Assembly: GCA_028819255.1 (NCBI GenBank) | Contig: JAPPMB010000001.1 | Location: 1 to 49,592 of the forward strand | Reading direction: 5' to 3' | Length of the DNA stretch: 49,592 bases | Source: Bryobacterales bacterium | GTDB lineage: Bacteria; Acidobacteriota; Terriglobia; Bryobacterales; UBA6623 | Shown: positions 9,901-17,469 of the stretch, one piece after another | How the letters are laid out: each line of letters opens with the position of its first letter | Numbering within the stretch: the stretch's first letter is position 1 | The notes under the pieces: generated by a model | Seen by the model: only the letters and a program-made list of their open reading frames with translations | Database searches by the model: none | What the model was told of the DNA's origin: nothing | Made by a program: the position numbers and the translations under genes

Positions 9901-10211
9901 ACGAGACGAACGTGCCGGCCCAGTCCCTGGCGATGATGAACAGCCCGTTCGTCGTGAGCTCGGCCGAGGCATGGGGCCGGCGTCTGGCGGAGGGAGAGGG
10001 CCACTCGGTGGAATCCAGAGTGAGCTACATGTACGCCAAGGCGCTGGGGCGCCCCCCGACTTCGAGGGAGAGGTCGGACGCCACGGGGTTCGTCGCGGCC
10101 CTTGCTCAGGAGGAGGGCCTGGCAGAGCGCAGCGTCCTCGGCGAGCCGAAGGTGTGGAGCCGCCTCGCACACGCGCTCTTCAACTTCAAGGAGTTCATCT
10201 ATGTCCGCTAG
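6912..10211 (+). CDS. PSD1/DUF1549/DUF1553 cytochrome-c-like protein (long form)
   Basis: The protein has 1099 residues. A signal peptide (ALAFALLAAAG) precedes a planctomycete-type cytochrome c domain with heme motif CHSCHG at 55-60. DUF1549 follows (SPIDRFLLRRLEE, RRLSFDLTGLPPAPSEVEDF, GERWARHWMDLVRYADSHG) and holds a second CxxCH (CARCH, 365-369). The C-terminal DUF1553 domain shows ANRIWGRLFGRGIV, HPELLDYVAGRFVDGGWSIK and RRDETNVPAQSLAMMNSPF. Between the two DUFs is an insert of several hundred residues (around WDLSGADYARWIS and YPGGAYTHLL) that resembles a carbohydrate-binding or concanavalin-like module. It should act in the periplasm, where members of this group are thought to serve oxidative polymer breakdown; no enzymatic reaction is established. 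Its last 11 bases overlap the start of the DUF1501 partner. Confidence 0.9.
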   Translation: MTATWMSARNRRSAALAFALLAAAGFPEGATGAPAAEGDLEFFESRVRPVLSVQCHSCHGPEIETPFAGLRLDSRQALLEGGDSGPAIVPGDPGSSRLIQVLLGKPVLMPPTGRLDSEAVEDLAAWVRMGAPWPDEAVPGEGAERAFDLEARRQAHWAWQPVSKVEPPEVADTAWPSSPIDRFLLRRLEERDLRPADPADRRTLIRRLSFDLTGLPPAPSEVEDFVRDRSPDAYVRLVRRMLDSDHFGERWARHWMDLVRYADSHGSEGDPKVAEAWQYRDYLVRALNADVPYDQLVREHLAGDLLDDPRIDPVEGINESMLGTAHLRVVELGYQPVDPWVERVKWTDNQIDVISKAFLGLTVSCARCHDHKFDAISQEDYYALFGVLYGARPTMRAVDTPAVLRRNETELRDLKSRIRGKVADAWIAESGALGERIGRGVDVAVRRAEEEAACDESSPLHAWMTLSDQGEEGFGEAWNRLRADWERRIESRAARNEEDFERIWDLSGADYARWISHGTGTNGTPSPPGEFHVRHEGELVLEGIYPGGAYTHLLTTKHAGVMQSPRFEIESDYISVKVLGGDFSFARLIVENYPLPGGGIYHQRYSPRSDTMQWAQWKTEFWKGFTGYIEFTTREDSTNFVLDPIDARKKPRPERPKHGRSAIGAAAVAFHARAGEPRPTVEPVLYFLDAEAPDSPADLPRVLSRQLAVAAADWRDGRLDERQAAFLDYFARIGLLPREMGRIPGIRPLIEEYRRLEAEVPVPRRFPGIVEESSPDQPLLVRGDPGKPGDPVPRRLLKALGGKAYENPRTVRLRLAEEMASPSNPLAARVMANRIWGRLFGRGIVATPDNFGALGERPSHPELLDYVAGRFVDGGWSIKGLVETLVTTSAYRMGSAPSPEALELDPSNALLQHMPVRRLEAEAIRDAVLAVSGRLDTAMFGGRAASGGMYEERRGGDGSEYGDDRRSVYQQILRNRTNPFLEVFDQPNPSTTRGRRDETNVPAQSLAMMNSPFVVSSAEAWGRRLAEGEGHSVESRVSYMYAKALGRPPTSRERSDATGFVAALAQEEGLAERSVLGEPKVWSRLAHALFNFKEFIYVR

Positions 10212-11646
10212 GATCCGAGCACCGAGGGCCGAAGGCCTCCGGCCGCCCACTCGGCGGGAGATGCTCCGCTCCGCCTCGACAGGCTTCGGCATGCTGGCGG
10301 CAGCGGCGCTGCTCGCCGAGGACGCCCCCTCCGCAGAGCCGTCGGGACCTAGGAGACCGCACTACGGCGCGAAGGTGAAGAACGTCATCTTCTGCTACAT
10401 GTCCGGCGGAATGTCGCACGTCGACACGTTCGATCCGAAGCCGCGGCTGGCGAAGGAAGCGGGCGACCCCATGCCCTTCGAGACCGAGCGGACGATGTTC
10501 AACCAGGACGGGAACATCTTCCCCAGCCCCTGGGCCTTCAGGCGTCGGGGCCGCAGCGGCATTCCGGTCAGCGACCTTTTTCCGCATGTGAGCGGGATGG
10601 CCGACGAACTCTGCGTGATCCGCTCGATGACCGCGAAGTTCATGGAACACGCGCAGAGCAACTACTACTTTCATTGCGGTCTGCCGTTCGCGGGCTTTCC
10701 GAGCATGGGCGCCTGGGTCACCTACGGCCTCGGCAGCGAGAACCGGAATCTGCCCGGCTTCGTGGTCACCGGCGGGGGCGGGATCCCCCATGGCGGAATC
10801 AACATGATGGGCAACGGCTTCCTGCCCTCCGTCAACCAAGCGTCCCTCATTCATCCGGGACGCGACGAGCCGCTCCGGAACGTCGTGCCGTCCGAACCCG
10901 GACGGCGGCAGCGCAGGCAGCTGGACTTCGTACGGCGCATGGACGAGGGGTTCCTCTCGAGTGTGCGCAGCCATGAGCCGATCGAGGCGGCAATCAGGAA
11001 CTACGAGACGGCCTACCGCATGCAGAGTGCAGTGCCGGAGCTTGTCGAGCTGGCGGGCGAGACGGAAGCAACAAGGAAGCTGTACGGCGTCGACTCCCCG
11101 AATCCCTCGACTGCCGCGTATGCGAAACAGTGCCTCCTAGCCCGGCGGCTGGTGGAGCGCGGTGTGCGATTCGTCGAGCTCACGATGGTCAGCACCCCAG
11201 GCAAATCGGACGGCATGGGAAACCCCTGGGACCAGCACGGCGGCCTGGAGGTCGGGCATGGCGCGAACGCCCTCACCGTCGACCAGCCGGTCGGAGCCAT
11301 GCTGAAGGATCTCAAGGCGAGAGGGTTGCTGGAGGAGACCCTGGTCATCTTTTCAGGCGAGTTCGGAAGGACTCCCTTTGCGCAGGGCACGATCGGACGC
11401 GACCACAATCCCTACGGGTTCAGCCTGTGGCTGGCGGGAGGGGGCCTGAAGAAGGGATTCGTCTACGGGCAGACCGACGAATACGGCTATCGGGTCGTGG
11501 AGAACTCGTGCACCGTCCACGATCTCCATGCGACCGTGCTCCACCTGCTTGGCCTGGACCACCATAGCCTCAGCTACCGGTTCGGCGGCCGCGACTACCG
11601 CCTCACCGACGTCCACGGCAACATCATCCGCGGCATTCTGGCGTAG
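10201..11646 (+). CDS. DUF1501 family protein (partner of the PSD1 protein)
   Basis: I place the start at the ATG at 10201, inside the end of the PSD1 gene, giving 481 residues. The frame is open further upstream but only as a shadow of PSD1. The N-terminus has a Tat-like leader (TRREMLRSASTGFGML). The body carries DUF1501 hallmarks: KNVIFCYMSGGMSHVDTFDPK, MEHAQSNYYFHCGLPFAG, GAWVTYGLGSEN, WDQHGGLEVGH, FSGEFGRTPFAQG, GRDHNPYGFSLWLAGGG and the ending RDYRLTDVHGNII. DUF1501 belongs to the alkaline-phosphatase/sulfatase fold superfamily, and members of this kind nearly always follow a PSD1 gene. The reaction is unknown. The overlapping start means the two proteins are made together. Confidence 0.9.
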   Translation: MSARIRAPRAEGLRPPTRREMLRSASTGFGMLAAAALLAEDAPSAEPSGPRRPHYGAKVKNVIFCYMSGGMSHVDTFDPKPRLAKEAGDPMPFETERTMFNQDGNIFPSPWAFRRRGRSGIPVSDLFPHVSGMADELCVIRSMTAKFMEHAQSNYYFHCGLPFAGFPSMGAWVTYGLGSENRNLPGFVVTGGGGIPHGGINMMGNGFLPSVNQASLIHPGRDEPLRNVVPSEPGRRQRRQLDFVRRMDEGFLSSVRSHEPIEAAIRNYETAYRMQSAVPELVELAGETEATRKLYGVDSPNPSTAAYAKQCLLARRLVERGVRFVELTMVSTPGKSDGMGNPWDQHGGLEVGHGANALTVDQPVGAMLKDLKARGLLEETLVIFSGEFGRTPFAQGTIGRDHNPYGFSLWLAGGGLKKGFVYGQTDEYGYRVVENSCTVHDLHATVLHLLGLDHHSLSYRFGGRDYRLTDVHGNIIRGILA

Positions 11647-11664
11647 CGTTGGCCCGGCCAGCGG

Positions 11665-12876
11665 TCAATGCCTGCGCAGCAGGACCAAGGACTCGATGTG
11701 GTAGGTCTGCGGGAACATGTCGATCAGCCGAATGCTCTCGACCTGGTACCCGCCGGCCCGGAGCGACCTGATGTCCCGCGCAAGGGTCGCCGGATTGCAG
11801 GATACTAGTCGCAGCTCGGGTGGCGCGAGCCGCAGGATCTCTTCAACCACCTGACCGCCGAGGCCGGCCCGGGGGGGATCCGCGACGATCAGCGAGGGGC
11901 GCCCAGCGAATCCCCGCAGGAAATCCGCGACTCCCATCCGCACGGCCTGCACCGGCAGACCGGCTCTCGCCGCGTTCGCCCTGAGGTCACCGATGGCAGC
12001 CTTCGAAGAGTCTACCCCATAGACGGTCGAGCACCGCCTCGCAAGCGGCAGCGTCAGCAGGCCGACTCCGCTGAACAGATCCAGCGCAAGACGCCCGCGG
12101 GCTCCCCGCGTGGCAAGTTCGGCCAGCCGGGCGACCAGAAAGCGATTGACCTGAAAGAATGAGCGCCCGCTGACCCGCAGCAGGTCAGGCCCCGACGGAC
12201 AGTCCACGGGAGCTCCCGGCCTGTTCACGTCGAGCCCGTCGGCGCACCAGGTCCGGAACTTACGGGGCAGCGGACCGCGACGCCCGGGAAGGCTGATCTG
12301 CGCCTGGTCTCCAGAGACGAAGAACTCGATCGAGCGTATCGACCCGGGAAGGCGCCGTTCCCGGGTCATTTCCCGCAGTTTCCGATGCAGCTCGTTCAGC
12401 CTTGGAGCGTTGATCGGACACTCCGACGCTTCAACGTGGCGATGCGACCGCGGAGCGAGAAATCCCACCGAAGGCCTGCCGCCGTTGCGGCCCAGGTGGA
12501 GCTGGGTGCGGTTGCGGTAGCCCCAGGGCTCGGCACTTTCGATCCCGATCTCGCCCTCCCAGGTCAGTCCGCCGATCCTCCTGAGGGTCTCGCGCAGGAT
12601 GGCTGCCTTGAATTCGCACTCGCGGTCGTAGGGAATGTGCTGGTAGTGGCATCCACCGCACTTTCCGAAGACGGAACACGGTGCGGCCGATCGTCCGGCC
12701 GAGTCGCCGATCCGCCGCACCACCGAACCCCGGAAGACTCCTGCAGGCCTCTCGGCAAGGTCGACCTCGACCTCCTCTCCGGGCAGCACGAACGGAACGA
12801 ACACCGTCGCGCCGCCGTGGTGTGCGAGACCGTCGCCGCCATAGACCAGCTTCTCGATCCGGAGCCTCGCGGGCAC
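11665..12876 (-). CDS. rlmD: 23S rRNA (uracil-5-)-methyltransferase, RlmD/RumA family
   Basis: The 403-residue protein begins with a TRAM-like RNA-binding domain (RLRIEKLVYGGDGLA). A Fe-S cluster site follows: C67, C73 and C76 within PCSVFGKCGGC, with C153 in ASECPIN as the likely fourth ligand. The SAM-binding methyltransferase domain has DLFSGVGLLTLPLA and VDSSKAA, then ADPPRAGL and the catalytic-cysteine loop VSCNPATLARD near the C-terminus, ending in DMFPQTYHIESLVLL. The family methylates a uracil C5 in 23S rRNA (U1939 in E. coli) or, for close relatives, tRNA, so the exact target site is inferred. It is divergent from fabD, with 110 bases between the start codons. Confidence 0.85.
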   Translation of the reverse strand: MPARLRIEKLVYGGDGLAHHGGATVFVPFVLPGEEVEVDLAERPAGVFRGSVVRRIGDSAGRSAAPCSVFGKCGGCHYQHIPYDRECEFKAAILRETLRRIGGLTWEGEIGIESAEPWGYRNRTQLHLGRNGGRPSVGFLAPRSHRHVEASECPINAPRLNELHRKLREMTRERRLPGSIRSIEFFVSGDQAQISLPGRRGPLPRKFRTWCADGLDVNRPGAPVDCPSGPDLLRVSGRSFFQVNRFLVARLAELATRGARGRLALDLFSGVGLLTLPLARRCSTVYGVDSSKAAIGDLRANAARAGLPVQAVRMGVADFLRGFAGRPSLIVADPPRAGLGGQVVEEILRLAPPELRLVSCNPATLARDIRSLRAGGYQVESIRLIDMFPQTYHIESLVLLRRH

Positions 12877-12986
12877 GCGTTCGATTCTCGCACCGAGCCG
12901 GCCCGGCGTCCCGTGCCGGGCGACCGGGCGATCCGCGAAATCTCCCCAACAGCCCTGCTGCTAAACTCGGGTCTGACCCACTTCCG

Positions 12987-13910
12987 ATGCCCGTGACCGC
13001 GTTCCTGTTCCCGGGCCAGGGTTCGCAGGCGCCCGGAATGGGACGCGACCTGGCTTCAAGACACCCCGAAGCCCGTTCCGTGTTTGAACGGGCCGATGAG
13101 GCGCTGGGGTTTCCCCTCTCGCAACTCTGCTTCGAGGGCCCCGCAGAAGCGCTCCGGCAAACCGAGAACACCCAGGCCGCCATCCTGTCGACGTCGGTCG
13201 CGACCCTTGCCGTGCTCCGGGCGAGAGGGGTCGAGCCGGATTTCGTGGCCGGCCACAGCCTGGGCGAATACTCGGCGCTCGTCTGTGCGGGCGCAATCGA
13301 ATTCGAGGACGCGCTGCGGCTGGTCCGCAAGCGGGGCAGGTTCATGCAGATGGCCGTTCCGGACGGAGTCGGGGCGATGGCGGCGCTCCTGGGAATCGAC
13401 GCCGAGGCCGCCGAAAGCATCTGCCGCGAAGCGGCGGACGGACAGGTGGTGTCGCCGGCCAACCTGAACACCCCCTCCCAGACCGTCATCGCGGGTCACG
13501 CCGAAGCCGTCGGCCGCGCCGTGAGCCTGGCGAAGGCGGCGGGCGCGAAACGGGCTGTTCTGCTGCAGGTCAGCGCCCCGTTCCACTGCTCGCTGATGGC
13601 GCCGGCAGGCTCCCGGTTGGCCCCCTACCTTGCGGAGACGCGGTTCCGGGACCTGGAGATTCCGCTGATCAACAACTGGCAGGCCGGCGAGATCCGTTCC
13701 GGCAACGAGGCGCGCCGGGGGCTGCGGCGGCAGATCTCGAACCCCGTGCTCTGGGAGCGCATTGTCAGGCATCTGGTCTCGCGGAAGGTGGACCGATTCG
13801 TTGAGGTGGGGCCGGGCCGGGTTCTGACGGGGCTGATGCGGGGCATCGACCGGAAGATCCGCAGCAGGAGCACCCACACCCCCGCCGCAGTGGAGGCGGT
13901 GATGGCATGA
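12987..13910 (+). CDS. fabD: Malonyl-CoA:ACP transacylase
   Basis: FabD loads malonate from CoA onto acyl carrier protein for fatty-acid elongation in the cytoplasm. The 307-residue product starts at the ATG at 12987; the frame is open upstream but only antisense to rlmD. It has the entry motif FLFPGQGSQ, the nucleophile elbow GHSLGEYSA with Ser91, and the catalytic His200 in SAPFHCSLM, plus the terminal EVGPGRVLTGL. It heads an overlapping operon: fabG begins inside its stop codon (ATGA). No acyl carrier protein gene (acpP) follows, although fabD-fabG-acpP-fabF is the usual order. Confidence 0.95.
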   Translation: MPVTAFLFPGQGSQAPGMGRDLASRHPEARSVFERADEALGFPLSQLCFEGPAEALRQTENTQAAILSTSVATLAVLRARGVEPDFVAGHSLGEYSALVCAGAIEFEDALRLVRKRGRFMQMAVPDGVGAMAALLGIDAEAAESICREAADGQVVSPANLNTPSQTVIAGHAEAVGRAVSLAKAAGAKRAVLLQVSAPFHCSLMAPAGSRLAPYLAETRFRDLEIPLINNWQAGEIRSGNEARRGLRRQISNPVLWERIVRHLVSRKVDRFVEVGPGRVLTGLMRGIDRKIRSRSTHTPAAVEAVMA

Positions 13911-14632
13911 GAGGGCGGACCGCCCTGGTCACAGGAGCCAGCCAGGGAATCGGGAGGGCCTGCGCAAAGGCGCTGGCAGCCCGGGGCGCCGTCGTGATCG
14001 TCGGCGCGCGCCAGACCGAAAAGCTTGCGACCCTCGTGGACGAGATCCGGGACGACGGCGGAGGCGCGGAGGCGGTGGAGCTCGACGTGCAGGACCAGTC
14101 GTCCGTCGGCGCGATGGCCAGAACCCACGGCAAGGCGGTCGACATTCTCGTCAACAATGCAGGCATCGCAAGGGACGGGCTTGCCATGAGGATGCGGGAC
14201 GGCGACTGGCAGAGCGTGGTCGACACCAACCTGACGGGAAGCTTCCGATGCGCCCGCGCGCTGATGCGGTTCATGGCCCGCAAGCGATGGGGCCGGATCA
14301 TCAACGTGTCGTCCGTAGTGGGACTGTCGGGCAATGCCGGCCAGGCCAACTATGCCGCTTCCAAGGCCGGTCTCGTGGGTCTTACCAAGTCGCTCGCCCT
14401 GGAACTGTCGGGCCGCAACGTGACGGTCAACGCGGTCGCGCCCGGATTCGTAGATACGGCAATGACCCAGGCCCTGGGCGACAAGGCCAGGCAGAAGATC
14501 CTGGCCCAAGTTCCGCTCCGCCGCATGGGCACTCTGGACGAGATCGCGGCGGCGGTGTGCTACCTCGCGAGCGAGGAGGCGGGGTACGTGACCGGCCACG
14601 TGCTCAACATCAGCGGTGGGCTCTACATGTAA
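13907..14632 (+). CDS. fabG: 3-oxoacyl-ACP reductase
   Basis: This 241-residue short-chain dehydrogenase reduces 3-oxoacyl-ACP with NADPH. The cofactor loop TGASQGIG is at residues 10-17, the NNAG motif follows in LVNNAGIARD, and the catalytic residues are Ser136, Tyr149 and Lys153 in YAASKAG. The C-terminus VTGHVLNISGGLYM is typical of FabG. It overlaps fabD by four bases (ATGA), and the next gene starts on the last base of its stop (TAATG), so the three are translated as a unit. The FabG assignment, rather than another SDR, rests mainly on the adjacent fabD. Confidence 0.93.
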   Translation: MRGRTALVTGASQGIGRACAKALAARGAVVIVGARQTEKLATLVDEIRDDGGGAEAVELDVQDQSSVGAMARTHGKAVDILVNNAGIARDGLAMRMRDGDWQSVVDTNLTGSFRCARALMRFMARKRWGRIINVSSVVGLSGNAGQANYAASKAGLVGLTKSLALELSGRNVTVNAVAPGFVDTAMTQALGDKARQKILAQVPLRRMGTLDEIAAAVCYLASEEAGYVTGHVLNISGGLYM

Positions 14633-15432
14633 TGGCAGACCCGCGAGCAAGGGAACTCTCGGTTCTGGACCAGATCGTGGCGCGCAAGCGCACCGAGCTT
14701 CTTGTGGACCGGTCGCTGGTCAAGGAATCGGACCTCGAGAGGCGACGCGTGCCGGCCCGCCGGGGATTCCGGAAGGCGCTGGCGTCAAGGCGGCCGGCCG
14801 TCATCGCCGAGATCAAGAAGGCCTCGCCCTCGGCCGGACTGATCGCGGACGAGTTCGATGCCGCGGAAATCGCCCGCGCCTATGAACGGTCGGGCGCGGC
14901 GGCCCTGTCGGTCCTGACCGACAGGCAGTTCTTCCAGGGCTCGATGGACGATCTCTTCGCGGCCCGGACGGCGACCTCCCTGCCGGTGCTGCGAAAGGAC
15001 TTCACTCTGGAGCGATACCACGTTCTGCAGGCTTCGGCCGGCGGCGCGGACTGCGTGCTCCTGATCGTCGCTGTGCTCGAGGACGGCGAGTTGCGCGAGC
15101 TGCTCTCCGCTGCAGAGGAGCTGGGCATGGACGCGCTGGTCGAGGTGCACGACGGCGACGAGCTGGAAAGGGCGCTCGCGGCGGGGGCAGGGCTTGTGGG
15201 CGTCAACAACCGCAATCTCAAGACCATGGAAGTGTCGCTTCAGACGTCTCTGGATCTGGCCGGCCGGTTTCCCGAGGGGGTTCTGCGGATCAGCGAGAGC
15301 GGCATCCGGTCAGCGGACGACCTCGAGCGCCTGCTGGAGGCCGGCTACCAGGGCTTCCTGATCGGGGAGAGCCTGATGCGCCAGCCGCACCAAGGGCGGG
15401 CTCTCGCCGCTCTGCTTGGTGCCGGGCCATGA
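14632..15432 (+). CDS. trpC: Indole-3-glycerol phosphate synthase
   Basis: The 266-residue TIM-barrel enzyme closes the indole ring in tryptophan synthesis. I see the conserved substrate-binding strands [50 protein letters not shown] and [11 protein letters not shown], in order. The start is the ATG at 14632, which shares a base with the fabG stop; the frame is open further upstream only as a shadow of fabG. It sits between fatty-acid and quinone genes with no other trp genes nearby, so the trp pathway is scattered in this genome. It overlaps the following UbiA gene by four bases. Confidence 0.95.
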   Translation: MADPRARELSVLDQIVARKRTELLVDRSLVKESDLERRRVPARRGFRKALASRRPAVIAEIKKASPSAGLIADEFDAAEIARAYERSGAAALSVLTDRQFFQGSMDDLFAARTATSLPVLRKDFTLERYHVLQASAGGADCVLLIVAVLEDGELRELLSAAEELGMDALVEVHDGDELERALAAGAGLVGVNNRNLKTMEVSLQTSLDLAGRFPEGVLRISESGIRSADDLERLLEAGYQGFLIGESLMRQPHQGRALAALLGAGP

Positions 15433-16319
15433 GGCGAGCCGCCCGCCAGACCGTCGAGATCCTCGAGGCGATCAAGTTCCAGCACTCGGTGTTCGCCCTG
15501 CCGTTCGCCCTGACCGGGGCCTTGCTGGCACTGCGCGGCCTGGGTCTCAGCGCGGGGGAGACGGCGTGGAAGCTGGGCTGGATCGTGGTCGCAATGGTGG
15601 CTGCACGCTCCGCTGCGATGGCCTTCAACCGGCTGATCGACGCTTCGATTGACGCACGGAATCCGCGGACGGCCGACCGGGCCCTGCCGTCGGGAGCCCT
15701 CTCGAAGCGGTTCGCGACGGTGTTCGTGGTCGTCTCGAGCGCCGTCCTGGTCATCGCGGCGGCGCAGCTGAACCCCCTTTGCCTCAAGCTCAGCCCCGTG
15801 GCACTGGCGATCGTCCTGGGCTACTCGTACACGAAGCGCTACACGGCGCTCTCGCACGTCATCCTTGGATTCGCGCTGGGGATCGCTCCTGCGGCGGCAT
15901 GGATCGCGGTCCGCGGCACGATTGACCCGAACATCCTGCTGCTTGCGGCCGCCGTGACGCTGTGGACGGCAGGATTCGACATCATCTACTCGTGCCAGGA
16001 CGTCGACTTCGATCGCTCGTCCGGTCTGCATTCGATTCCCGCCCGGCTGGGGATCGCGAGGGCGCTGCTCATCTCAAGGCTCCTGCACGCAGGCATGGCG
16101 GGACTCCTTCTCCTGGCCTGGATCAGGCTGGACCTGGGACCGCTGGCGCTGGCGGGAGTCGGGGCCGTTGGGGCACTCCTGGCCTACGAGCAGTCGCTGG
16201 TGCGGGCGCAGGACCTTTCGCGCGTCAACGCCGCCTTCTTCGCCGTGAACGGCTGGGTGAGCGTGCTGTTCCTCGCATTCTGGGCCGCTGACCTGTGGCT
16301 GATCGGGCCGGCGCCCTGA
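15429..16319 (+). CDS. mqnP: UbiA-family prenyltransferase, probably menaquinone MqnP
   Basis: The protein has 296 residues and about eight membrane segments. It carries the two aspartate-rich UbiA motifs that bind Mg-polyprenyl diphosphate: [15 protein letters not shown] (family NDxxDxxxD; the first Asp is Arg here) and [16 protein letters not shown]. The family attaches a polyprenyl tail to an aromatic ring in the inner membrane. It is annotated as 4-hydroxybenzoate polyprenyltransferase-like, and I favour MqnP because mqnE of the futalosine menaquinone route lies about 1.1 kb downstream on the same strand. It starts inside the trpC stop (ATGA). The neighbour-based choice between MqnP and UbiA is inference. 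Confidence 0.75.
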   Translation: MRRAARQTVEILEAIKFQHSVFALPFALTGALLALRGLGLSAGETAWKLGWIVVAMVAARSAAMAFNRLIDASIDARNPRTADRALPSGALSKRFATVFVVVSSAVLVIAAAQLNPLCLKLSPVALAIVLGYSYTKRYTALSHVILGFALGIAPAAAWIAVRGTIDPNILLLAAAVTLWTAGFDIIYSCQDVDFDRSSGLHSIPARLGIARALLISRLLHAGMAGLLLLAWIRLDLGPLALAGVGAVGALLAYEQSLVRAQDLSRVNAAFFAVNGWVSVLFLAFWAADLWLIGPAP

Positions 16320-16362
16320 AGGCGGTTCCGGCGCTCCCTCCGGAGGCGGCATACTATGCGGC

Positions 16363-17205
16363 ATGCGCGTCCTCCGCATTCCCTGCCTTCTGGCGGCCGT
16401 CGCGCTGCAGCTCGGAGCCCAGCCCGAAGGCTGGACGCGGCCCTTTCCGGGGCACCGCGTGATCGGCAATCTCTACGCCGTCGGAACCCACGACCTCGGC
16501 GTCTTCCTGATCACATCTAACGATGGCCACATCCTGATCAACACGGCGCTCAGCGAGTCCACTCCGCTGATTCGCAGGAACATCGAGTCCCTCGGCTTCC
16601 GCATGGACGACATCAGGATCCTGCTGAGCATGCAGGCGCACTGGGACCACACGGCGGCACTGGCGGAGATCAAGCGGACGACGGGAGCCAGGATGTGGGC
16701 CACAGCGGGCGACGCGCCTGTGCTGGAGGACGGCGGCTTCAGCGACCCGCATTTCGGGGGGCGAGAGTCGTTCGAGCCGGTCGAGGTAGACCGGATTCTC
16801 GCCGACGGGGAAGTGATCGAGCTGGGGGACACGAGGCTCACAGTGATCGAGGCGCCCGGCCACACGGCCGGCAGTTGCAGCTACGCGATGACCGTCCGGG
16901 AAGGCGGCAGGGAGTACCGCGTCGTCATCGCGAACATGGGGACGATCAATCGGGGCAAGCGGCTGGTGGTCGACCCGACGTATCCCGGCGTCGCCGAGGA
17001 CTTTGCGAAGACCTTTCGGAGGCAGAAGGCGATGAAGGTTGACGTGTGGGTCGCGGCGCACGGGTCGCAATACGGCCTGCACTCCAAGTACCGGCCCGGC
17101 CAGGCGTACAGTCCGGACACCTTCGTGGACCCCGAGGGGTTCCTGGCCGCGGTAGAGAGGCTCGAGGGTCTCTACCTCCGGCAACTCGAGGCCGAGAGGC
17201 GCTGA
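16363..17205 (+). CDS. Subclass B3 metallo-beta-lactamase-like hydrolase, GOB-type Q variant
   Basis: The 280-residue protein has a signal peptide (IPCLLAAVALQLGAQ), so it is exported. The metal-binding loop is QAHWDH (Q91, H93, D95, H96), so the first histidine of the classic HxHxDH motif is glutamine. The remaining ligands are H167 in PGHTAG and H233 in AAHGSQ. A methionine (M192 in IANMG) stands where other B3 enzymes have Ser221. Gln116 and Met221 (standard numbering) together are the published hallmark of GOB enzymes, so it is GOB-like at both positions. It may hydrolyse beta-lactams, but it may equally be a housekeeping lactamase-fold hydrolase. It lies 44 bases after the prenyltransferase gene and before mqnE, a setting that does not suggest a resistance cassette. 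Confidence 0.8.
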   Translation: MRVLRIPCLLAAVALQLGAQPEGWTRPFPGHRVIGNLYAVGTHDLGVFLITSNDGHILINTALSESTPLIRRNIESLGFRMDDIRILLSMQAHWDHTAALAEIKRTTGARMWATAGDAPVLEDGGFSDPHFGGRESFEPVEVDRILADGEVIELGDTRLTVIEAPGHTAGSCSYAMTVREGGREYRVVIANMGTINRGKRLVVDPTYPGVAEDFAKTFRRQKAMKVDVWVAAHGSQYGLHSKYRPGQAYSPDTFVDPEGFLAAVERLEGLYLRQLEAERR

Positions 17206-17206
17206 G

Positions 17207-17230
17207 CCGGGGCCGGCCTGCAGACCCCGG
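17207..17230 (+). terminator. Candidate hairpin after the metallo-beta-lactamase gene
   Basis: CCGGGG (17207-17212) and CCCCGG (17225-17230) form a six-base stem with a 12-base loop just past the stop codon. No T tract follows. The rest of the 17206-17450 gap shows no gene. Confidence 0.25.
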
Positions 17231-17469
17231 TCCGGCCGAGACGGCGGAGCCCGGGTCGCCAGTCTCTTGGCGGGAAGGCGCAGCAAGGTCGCATTGGGTG
17301 CGCGCGCAGCGGGGGGCTTGCGACCGCACGGATGTCCCGGCCGACGCCGGAAAGACTGGCAGGATCCGGTTTCCGCTCCGCCGCCGGTCGCCGGTTCGCG
17401 CCCGTGGCATGCCGGAAGAGCCTGCGAGCCTGACGGCGGCGTGGTAGTTTGGAGGCTGGAGCGACGCCC

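Noticed and set aside
7875..10292. A minus-strand open frame of 805 residues antisense to PSD1.
   Set aside because: Same GC-rich shadow effect; no motif, and the sense strand carries clear PSD1 domains.
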